Below, in pieces: positions 58,368 through 64,000 of a DNA stretch of 64,000 nt. Source of the stretch: HKCCE3408 sp039183205 (GTDB lineage: Bacteria; Pseudomonadota; Alphaproteobacteria; Rhodobacterales; Rhodobacteraceae); assembly GCA_039183205.1 (NCBI GenBank), contig JBCDBR010000008.1, positions 49,233-113,232 of the forward strand, written 5' to 3'. Position 1 is the first letter of the stretch, and each line of letters starts with the position of its first letter. Under the pieces are notes generated by a model, which saw nothing but the letters and a program-made list of their open reading frames with translations, did not search any database and was not told the DNA's origin. The translations under genes were made by a program, and so were the position numbers.

Positions 58368-59660
58368 TCAATCGGCAAAGGGGTCGGTGACCAGGATCGT
58401 GTCGTCCCGCTCGGGTGAGGTCGAAAGTAGTGCAACCGGGCACGCGATCAATTCCTCGATCCGCCGCACGTATTTCACCGCCTCGCCCGGCAAATCCGCC
58501 CAGGAACGCGCGCCCGCGGTCGATTGCTGCCAACCGGGCAGTGTCTCATAGATCGGGCGCACGCGGGCTTGCTGATCAGCGGCGATAGGCAGGTAATCCA
58601 GCGGGGCGCCGTCCAATTCGTAGCCCGTACAGATTTTTAACGTGTCGAACCCGTCAAGCACGTCAAGCTTCGTCAGCGCGATCCCCTTGACCCCAGAGGT
58701 CACACATGTCTGCCGGACCAAAACCGCGTCAAACCAACCGCACCGGCGCTTGCGACCGGTCGTCGTGCCAAATTCATGCCCACGCTCGCCAAGGCGCTGA
58801 CCGTCTTCATCCTCAAGCTCGGTGGGGAACGGGCCTTCGCCGACGCGCGTGGTATAGGCTTTTACGATCCCAAGAACATAATCTATCGACCCTGGGCCCA
58901 CGCCGACACCCGTGGCCGCTTGCCCGGCGATGACGTTGGACGAGGTGACAAACGGGTACGTACCGAAATCGATGTCCAGCAACGCGCCCTGCGCGCCCTC
59001 AAACAAGATGCGCTTTCCGGTTTTGCGCTTCTCGGTCATCACTTTCCAAACTGGGCCGGCATAAGGCAGGATCTTAGGTGCCACGTCCTGAAGCGCTGTG
59101 ACCAGGCCGTCGCGGTCGACCGGTTTCAGACCGAGACCGCGGCGCAGCGCATCATGGTGCACCAAGGCGCGGTCGACGCGACTGTTCAATGTCGCATCAT
59201 CGGCCAAATCGGCCACACGCACGGACCGACGACCGACCTTGTCTTCATAGGCCGGCCCGATCCCGCGTCCGGTCGTACCGATACGCGCGACCGAGTTTTG
59301 TGCCTCTCGCGCCCGGTCAAGCTCGCCATGGATGGGCAAGATGAGCGGCGTGTTTTCGGCCACCATCAATGTCTCTGGACTGATCTCCACCCCTTGCGCG
59401 GTCACGGTCTCAATCTCCGCGACCAGATGCCATGGGTCGAGAACCACGCCATTGCCGATGACCGACAGCTTGCCCGGACGCACGACACCGGACGGGAGCG
59501 CGTGCAATTTATAGACAGCCCCATCGATCACCAAGGTGTGGCCGGCATTGTGCCCACCTTGAAAACGGGCAATCACATCGGCCCGTTCGCTGAGCCAATC
59601 GACAATCTTGCCCTTGCCTTCGTCGCCCCATTGCGCGCCAACAACCACAACGTTCGCCAT
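58368..59660 (-). CDS. purA: Adenylosuccinate synthetase
   Basis: A 430-residue GTP-dependent enzyme linking IMP and aspartate in AMP synthesis. It begins ANVVVVGAQWGDEGKGKIVDWL, containing the GDEGKGK phosphate loop, and contains QGGHNAGHTLVIDG, GTTGRGIGPAYEDKVGRR and the C-terminal GTTTGRKRRCGWFD. ATG 59660 has GGAGGGA upstream; an open frame to 59843 crosses the divergent promoter region and is rejected. It has full length. Confidence 0.97.
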   Translation of the reverse strand: MANVVVVGAQWGDEGKGKIVDWLSERADVIARFQGGHNAGHTLVIDGAVYKLHALPSGVVRPGKLSVIGNGVVLDPWHLVAEIETVTAQGVEISPETLMVAENTPLILPIHGELDRAREAQNSVARIGTTGRGIGPAYEDKVGRRSVRVADLADDATLNSRVDRALVHHDALRRGLGLKPVDRDGLVTALQDVAPKILPYAGPVWKVMTEKRKTGKRILFEGAQGALLDIDFGTYPFVTSSNVIAGQAATGVGVGPGSIDYVLGIVKAYTTRVGEGPFPTELEDEDGQRLGERGHEFGTTTGRKRRCGWFDAVLVRQTCVTSGVKGIALTKLDVLDGFDTLKICTGYELDGAPLDYLPIAADQQARVRPIYETLPGWQQSTAGARSWADLPGEAVKYVRRIEELIACPVALLSTSPERDDTILVTDPFAD

Positions 59661-59816
59661 CTTGTCCCTCCGGCCAAACCGCGCTCGGCTATAGCGGGGG
59701 TATAGGATAGGCGAAACTGATTTCTGGCACGATGTGGCGCAGTTTAGCAAAATTTTAACCTGTGCGTGATCGCCTGAACCGGCGTCGTCAACGGAGGACC
59801 GGATGCCCTTGCGGCC

Positions 59817-59846
59817 CGTGTGCGTTTTCCCTAGATAACGCACACG
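59817..59846. promoter_or_regulatory. Inverted repeat in the purA-secG divergent region
   Basis: CGTGTGCGTT (59817-59826) and AACGCACACG (59837-59846) are perfect inverted 10-base arms around a 10-base spacer, 47 bases upstream of the secG start. The arrangement could be an operator, or a hairpin in the secG leader. A nearby TTAG-N7-TTAAC (59744-59759) is one mismatch from a CtrA site. The 232-base region holds no other recognised element. Confidence 0.4.
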
Positions 59847-59892
59847 CTACTTACGCCTGCCAGACCCTAGTTCGAGCTTTCGATACGCGCCC

Positions 59893-60270
59893 ATGGAAAA
59901 CGTCATCCTCGTCATCCACCTGATCCTTGCGATTTGCCTCATCGGTGTTGTGCTGTTGCAGCGGTCCGAAGGTGGCGGATTGGGCATTGGCGGCGGTGGC
60001 GGCGGTGTCATGAGCGGACGGCAGGCCGCGACCGCGTTGGGCAAGTTGACCTGGGCATTCGCCATCGCCTTTCTGGCGACGTCGATCACACTGACCATCA
60101 TCGCGGCGCAAAACTCCGCCAACGACTCGGTCCTGGACCGCCTGGGCGTTCCGGCCGAGACGCAAGAAGACGGTGGCGATCCGGGCGACGCGCTGCTGCC
60201 GCCGACGGGGATCGAGCTTTTGCCGCCATCGTCCGACGACGCGCCTGCGCTGCCGCCGCGCGCGGATTGA
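59893..60270 (+). CDS. secG: Preprotein translocase subunit SecG
   Basis: A 125-residue SecYEG component with two helices (~2-22, ENVILVIHLILAICLIGVVLL; ~52-74, TWAFAIAFLATSITLTIIAA) separated by the Gly-rich loop GGGLGIGGGGGGVMSGRQA typical of SecG. The Pro/Asp-rich C-terminal tail (~85-125) extends beyond the minimal family core, as in other alphaproteobacteria. The gene stands 164 bases ahead of pyrG, a conserved order. Confidence 0.93.
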   Translation: MENVILVIHLILAICLIGVVLLQRSEGGGLGIGGGGGGVMSGRQAATALGKLTWAFAIAFLATSITLTIIAAQNSANDSVLDRLGVPAETQEDGGDPGDALLPPTGIELLPPSSDDAPALPPRAD

Positions 60271-60434
60271 TCCAAGCCGCAGACCGGTGACGGGGCCGGG
60301 CGTTAACACCGCAATTCAACGCTGCTGCGATGCTGGGCTTGCCGCTTGGCCGCGAATCCCTTAAAGCTGAAATCCCGTAGACAATGCAGTGTTGCGCCCT
60401 GACGCAACCACAAGATGCGGGGTTATTCCGAGTT

Positions 60435-62078
60435 ATGGCGCGGTTCATCTTTATCACCGGCGGTGTCGTGTCCTCATTGGGAAAAGGCCTTGCATCAGCG
60501 GCACTTGGGGCGCTTTTACAAGCCCGCGGATATACCGTGCGGCTGCGAAAACTCGACCCCTATTTGAACGTCGATCCCGGCACGATGAGCCCGTTCGAAC
60601 ATGGTGAGGTCTTCGTCACCGATGACGGCGCGGAAACCGATCTCGATCTCGGCCATTACGAACGCTTCACCGGCGTGGCGGCGCGCGCGACCGACAGCAT
60701 CAGCTCCGGCCGCGTCTATTCGAACGTTTTAGCAAAGGAACGTGCGGGCGATTACTTGGGCAAAACCATTCAGGTCATCCCGCATGTGACCAACGAGATC
60801 AAAGACTTCATCCGCATCGGCGAAAACGAAACCGATTTCATGCTGTGCGAAATCGGCGGCACGGTGGGCGATATCGAAGGCCTGCCGTTCTTCGAAGCGA
60901 TCCGGCAATTCGCCCAGGAAAAGCCCCGAGGCGATTGCATCTTTATGCATCTGACCTTGCTGCCGTTCATCAAGGCCAGCGGTGAGCTGAAAACCAAACC
61001 GACCCAGCACAGCGTCAAGGAATTGCGCTCCATCGGTCTGGCGCCCGACATCCTGGTCTGCCGATCCGAAGGCCCGATCCCGGAAAAGGAACGCGAAAAG
61101 CTCGCGCTGTTCTGCAATGTCCGGTCCGATGCTGTGATCGCGGCGCAAGACCTCGCCTCGATCTATGAGGCCCCGCTTGCCTATCATCGCGAGGGGTTGG
61201 ACCAAGCCGTGTTGGACGCTTTCCAAATCCGCCCCGCGCCGCGCCCGGACCTGCGGATTTGGGAAGACGTCGCCGACCGCATCAACAACCCCGAAGGCGA
61301 GGTGCGCGTCGCAATCGTAGGGAAATACACCCAGCTCGAAGATGCGTATAAGTCCATTGCAGAGGCGTTGACCCATGGCGGGCTTGCCAATCGCGTAAAG
61401 GTGCGCGCGGAATGGATCGATGCCGAAATCTTCGAGCAAAAGGACCCCGCCCCCTATCTCGAAGGCTTTCACGCGATCTTGGTGCCCGGCGGTTTCGGCG
61501 AACGCGGGACGGAGGGAAAGATCCGCGCGGCCGAATTCGCCCGAACTCGCAAAGTCCCCTATCTTGGCATTTGTCTTGGCATGCAAATGGCGGTGATTGA
61601 GGCGGCACGAAACTTGGCCGACCTACCGGATGCAGGGTCCGAAGAATTTGACCAAGAGGCTGGCAAAAAGCGTTTTGAACCTGTGGTTTATCATCTCAAG
61701 GAATGGGTGCAGGGCAACGCCAAGGTGACCCGCAAGAAAACCGACGACAAGGGCGGGACCATGCGCCTTGGCGCCTATGATGCGGTCCTGTCCGCCGGCA
61801 GCCGCGTGGCGGAGGTCTATGGCAATACCGCTATCGAAGAACGTCATCGCCATCGCTACGAGGTCGATATCTCGTATCGCGAGGCGCTCGAAAACCAAGG
61901 CTTGATCTTTTCCGGCATGTCGCCTGATGGGAGGTTGCCCGAGATTGTCGAGGCGGCCGATCATCCCTGGTTCATTGGCGTGCAGTTTCACCCGGAGCTG
62001 AAATCGAAACCTTTCGCCCCGCATCCTCTGTTTTTGGACTTTATCCGCGCCGCGAAGGACAATTCGCGGCTTGTTTAA
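60435..62078 (+). CDS. pyrG: CTP synthase
   Basis: A 547-residue enzyme forming CTP from UTP, glutamine and ATP. The synthetase domain starts ARFIFITGGVVSSLGKGLASA (P-loop) and contains DPYLNVDPGTMSPFEHGEVFV; the glutamine amidotransferase domain has LVPGGFGERG, the nucleophile in LGICLGMQMAV and the C-terminal HPWFIGVQFHPE. ATG 60435 is used because the conserved MARFIFITGG begins there; the open frame to 60384 adds 17 unrelated residues. Confidence 0.98.
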   Translation: MARFIFITGGVVSSLGKGLASAALGALLQARGYTVRLRKLDPYLNVDPGTMSPFEHGEVFVTDDGAETDLDLGHYERFTGVAARATDSISSGRVYSNVLAKERAGDYLGKTIQVIPHVTNEIKDFIRIGENETDFMLCEIGGTVGDIEGLPFFEAIRQFAQEKPRGDCIFMHLTLLPFIKASGELKTKPTQHSVKELRSIGLAPDILVCRSEGPIPEKEREKLALFCNVRSDAVIAAQDLASIYEAPLAYHREGLDQAVLDAFQIRPAPRPDLRIWEDVADRINNPEGEVRVAIVGKYTQLEDAYKSIAEALTHGGLANRVKVRAEWIDAEIFEQKDPAPYLEGFHAILVPGGFGERGTEGKIRAAEFARTRKVPYLGICLGMQMAVIEAARNLADLPDAGSEEFDQEAGKKRFEPVVYHLKEWVQGNAKVTRKKTDDKGGTMRLGAYDAVLSAGSRVAEVYGNTAIEERHRHRYEVDISYREALENQGLIFSGMSPDGRLPEIVEAADHPWFIGVQFHPELKSKPFAPHPLFLDFIRAAKDNSRLV

Positions 62079-62120
62079 CCCGTGACTAGTCTGCGGCCCG
62101 CCCCGCAGCATGAGGACCCG

Positions 62121-62999
62121 ATGCTACCCTTCCACATCTACGACGTCTTTACCGACACCGCATTTCAGGGGAACCCGCTGGCCATTGTCGAAAATGCACG
62201 CGCGCTCAGCACGGAACAGATGGCGGCACTTGCGCGCGAATTCAATCTCTCCGAGACCGTCTTTATTCTGCCACCTGAAGATCCTGCAAACACGGCGCGC
62301 GTGCGTATCTTCACGCCCGACCATGAGATGCCGTTTGCAGGTCACCCAACCTTGGGCTGCGCGATCTACCTTGCCAGCAAGGGCGCGGGCGCGGCGCATA
62401 TCGTGCTAGAGGAAAATGCAGGCCTGGTGCCGGTGACGATCACATGTGACGGCGACCATGTGCAGGGCGAATTTAACGCCCCGGTCATCCCAACGGCGCG
62501 CGCGATCGATCTGCCAAAGGCGGCACTCGCCGCGGCATTGGGCATCGCAGAGGACGCAATCGGGCCGGACCAAGCCCATGTTGTCTCTGGCGGGCCAAGC
62601 TTCGTCCAGATCGGCTTGATCGACGCAGCCGCGCTTACGCACGCGCAGCCGGCGGAGCCCGCATTTTCGGCCTTGGCCGAGGCTGCGGGCGCAACGAGCG
62701 TCTATGTCTACGCGCCCGGAGTTGAGACCGATTACGAGGCGCGGATGTTCGCCCCGCTGTCCGGGATCGCAGAGGATCCGGCGACGGGCTCGGCCACGGC
62801 CTTGTTTGCCGCGCAGCTTTTGGCAAACGGGGCGCTGTCCGATGGACGGACCGATTTGGCCCTTGCCCAGGGTCGGGATATGGGGCGCCTAAGTCACCTA
62901 TCGCTCAGCATCGATGTGGCCGCGGGCGCGATCACCGCGGTCCGTGTCGGCGGATGCGCCGTGCCGGTCGCGACAGGCCAGATTGCACCCCCTCGCTAG
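62121..62999 (+). CDS. PhzF family isomerase/epimerase-like protein
   Basis: A 292-residue protein of the PhzF/diaminopimelate-epimerase fold. Motifs are FHIYDVFTDTAFQGNPLAIV, LSETVFILPPEDP (with the catalytic Glu), FTPDHEMPFAGHPTLGCA and, near the C-terminus, SGIAEDPATGSATALFA. The biochemical substrate is unknown outside phenazine producers, and no phenazine genes are present. ATG 62121 follows TGAGGA; the open frame to 62082 is unconserved. It lies 42 bases after pyrG. Confidence 0.92.
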   Translation: MLPFHIYDVFTDTAFQGNPLAIVENARALSTEQMAALAREFNLSETVFILPPEDPANTARVRIFTPDHEMPFAGHPTLGCAIYLASKGAGAAHIVLEENAGLVPVTITCDGDHVQGEFNAPVIPTARAIDLPKAALAAALGIAEDAIGPDQAHVVSGGPSFVQIGLIDAAALTHAQPAEPAFSALAEAAGATSVYVYAPGVETDYEARMFAPLSGIAEDPATGSATALFAAQLLANGALSDGRTDLALAQGRDMGRLSHLSLSIDVAAGAITAVRVGGCAVPVATGQIAPPR

Positions 63000-63018
63000 G
63001 CAGCCTATATCGCGCGGT

Positions 63019-63462
63019 ATGTTCGGAGACCTCCTTCGCCGCCTGACCGCGCCCGAACCGGCCCAATTGCCGGACCCCGATGCGCGGCTTGCCTTAGCCG
63101 CGCTTTTGGTGCGTATCGCCCGTGCCGATGGCAGCTATGATGCCGATGAGGTCGCGCTCATCGAGCGCATCTTGGTGTCGCGTCACGGCCTGTCGCCCTT
63201 TGAGGCCTCGAAACTGCGCGCAGATGCCGAAGCGTTGGAGGCTGAGGCGCCCGATACCGTGCGTTTCACCCGAGCCATCAAGGACGCGGTGGCCTATGAG
63301 GATCGTGCCGGCGTGGTCGAAGCCCTCTGGCAAGTGGTTTTGGCCGATGGCGTGCGCGATCACGAAGAAGACGCGCTGTTGCGGTTGGTCGCACCGCTAC
63401 TGGGCATTAACGACCGGGATTCGGCGCTGATCCGGCAGCGCGTCGAGGCCGCCCGGACGTGA
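63019..63462 (+). CDS. TerB family protein
   Basis: A 147-residue helical protein with the TerB pattern: LALAALLVRIARADGSYDADEVALIERIL and ALWQVVLADGVRDHEEDALLRLVAPLLGI, two acidic ADG-type turns that could bind metal. It is a single-domain form without a J domain. The name comes from tellurite resistance clusters, but no other ter genes are present here, so such a role should not be assumed. ATG 63019 is preferred over the overlapping upstream frame (62914) that lies inside phzF. It overlaps the next gene by 4 bases. Confidence 0.85.
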   Translation: MFGDLLRRLTAPEPAQLPDPDARLALAALLVRIARADGSYDADEVALIERILVSRHGLSPFEASKLRADAEALEAEAPDTVRFTRAIKDAVAYEDRAGVVEALWQVVLADGVRDHEEDALLRLVAPLLGINDRDSALIRQRVEAART

Positions 63463-64000
63463 TCGCCAGCCTGCCGATGTATGACCGGCCAGAGCTTGCC
63501 GAAACAACCGACAGGTTATGGTGCGCCATCCGCGATGAACTCCGCGCGGTTGGGATCGACGCCCCCGACACGTTGAGCCGAGACGTTGACATCTGGGACG
63601 TGTGGACAGCGCCGGATCTGGTCTTTTCGCAAACCTGCAGCTTGCCCTATCGCGCCCGGCTGCGCGACCAGGTGTCGCTGATCGGCGCGCCGGTGCACCA
63701 ATTTGCCGACTGCCCGCCCGGCCATTATTTCAGTGTCATCGTCGGACGCGATGGGCAGATCCCAGCCGCGCCGCGCCTTGCGGTCAATGACCCGTTAAGC
63801 CAATCCGGCTGGGCGCATTTCCACGCTTGGCTCGACCGCTCCGGCCTGGCCTACGGCGCGGTTGTGATCACCGGCGCGCATCGGGCATCGGCGCGCGCTG
63901 TGTCGACCGGTCACGCCGATCTGGCGGCGCTCGATGCGCAAAGCTGGGCCTTGATGCAGGCCTATGACACATGGGCCGGCGACCTGGTGGTTTTGGGCCG
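63459..64000 (+). CDS. PhnD/SsuA-like substrate-binding-domain protein (partial)
   Basis: The gene runs off the right edge; 180 codons are present from GTG 63459, which overlaps the TerB-like stop (GTGA). The protein reads MIASLPMYDRPELAETTDRL, then DLVFSQTCSLPYR, FADCPPGHYFSVIVGRD, NDPLSQSGW and TGAHRASARAVSTGHADLAALDAQSW, the pattern of the PhnD/transferrin-like type 2 periplasmic-binding family. It has no signal peptide, so it is a cytoplasmic or unusual member rather than a transporter subunit. The ligand is unknown. Confidence 0.8.
   Translation, partial: MIASLPMYDRPELAETTDRLWCAIRDELRAVGIDAPDTLSRDVDIWDVWTAPDLVFSQTCSLPYRARLRDQVSLIGAPVHQFADCPPGHYFSVIVGRDGQIPAAPRLAVNDPLSQSGWAHFHAWLDRSGLAYGAVVITGAHRASARAVSTGHADLAALDAQSWALMQAYDTWAGDLVVLG

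Noticed and set aside
58776..59705. 309-codon plus-strand open frame antisense to purA
   Set aside because: Mirror of a certain purA gene, no ribosome binding site, no family similarity.
63019..63462. Tellurite resistance locus
   Set aside because: Only a lone TerB-like protein is present; no terC, terD or terZ relatives are in the window, so a tellurite role is not supported.
1..64000. CRISPR arrays, tRNA or rRNA genes, complete insertion sequences or prophage
   Set aside because: No regularly spaced repeats, cloverleaf-like segments, rRNA conserved blocks, transposase or phage structural genes were recognised by eye; a dedicated search (tRNAscan, rRNA HMMs, repeat finder) was not possible.

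Overview
The window looks like a chromosomal segment of a Rhodobacterales (roseobacter-type) alphaproteobacterium. The evidence is the high GC content, the terminal oxidase operon order (ctaC-ctaB-small protein-ctaG-ctaE-surf1-thrC-M16 peptidase), several small families typical of this order (DUF983, DUF1467, DUF2065, DUF2842, DUF3572), and two LexA-type GTTC-N7-GTTC boxes of the kind known from Rhodobacter. No rRNA, tRNA, CRISPR array, complete insertion sequence or prophage was seen. Gene density is high, with many 1-17 nt overlaps indicating translational coupling.

Layout. 1-5.3 kb: the start of a kbl-like gene on the minus strand, then a tripartite tricarboxylate transporter (tctC-tctB-tctA) coupled to a class III CoA-transferase and a short citrate-synthase-fold lyase, which reads as an uptake, CoA-activation and cleavage module. 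5.3-11.2 kb: signalling, with an H-NOX-like sensor that lacks the heme ligand, an HNOBA-GGDEF cyclase, a receiver protein, a non-pyrrolysine MttB methyltransferase, DUF3572, and a REC-GGDEF protein. 11.2-13.3 kb: an envelope-stress-like unit (EF-hand protein, ECF-type sigma factor, membrane anti-sigma candidate, Spy/CpxP-like sensor). 13.5-25.8 kb: DUF983, NUDIX, a DMT exporter, a desaturase, an HTH regulator, a thioesterase with a decayed carnitine-dehydrogenase-like N-terminus, an aldo/keto reductase, an orphan ImuA-like gene behind an SOS box, an MFS transporter, metG, an FAD-linked oxidase and a GNAT.

25.8-32.7 kb: M16 peptidase, thrC and the cytochrome c oxidase assembly/structural operon on the minus strand. 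32.8-44 kb: tldD, a 733-base stretch with no recognisable gene, dprA (with CtrA-like half-sites), topA, a CysZ/EI24-like membrane protein, DUF1467, methylmalonyl-CoA epimerase, a receiver protein, a GNAT, and a tail-to-tail pair of an MT-A70 methyltransferase and a BglII/BstYI-like endonuclease that looks like a restriction-modification system. 44-54.7 kb: aspS, an FG-GAP protein, a ferredoxin, a short SOS-boxed ORF homologous only to the C-terminal OB fold of DnaE2, degP, hflK-hflC-DUF2065, gor, rpiA and thiamine pyrophosphokinase. 54.8-64 kb: a giant acidic protein with a strong terminator, purA-DUF2842, secG, pyrG, a PhzF family protein, a TerB-like protein and a truncated PhnD-like binding protein.

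The strongest unusual signals are: the DnaE2 OB-fold remnant and the orphan ImuA, each a few bases downstream of a perfect SOS box and suggesting a dismantled mutasome; the H-NOX-like domain lacking the proximal histidine; the MT-A70/BglII-type pair coupled to aspS; the degenerate dehydrogenase-thioesterase fusion; and the ~1,086-residue acidic protein. All family assignments were made by eye from motifs and remembered family sequences; no database search was run.
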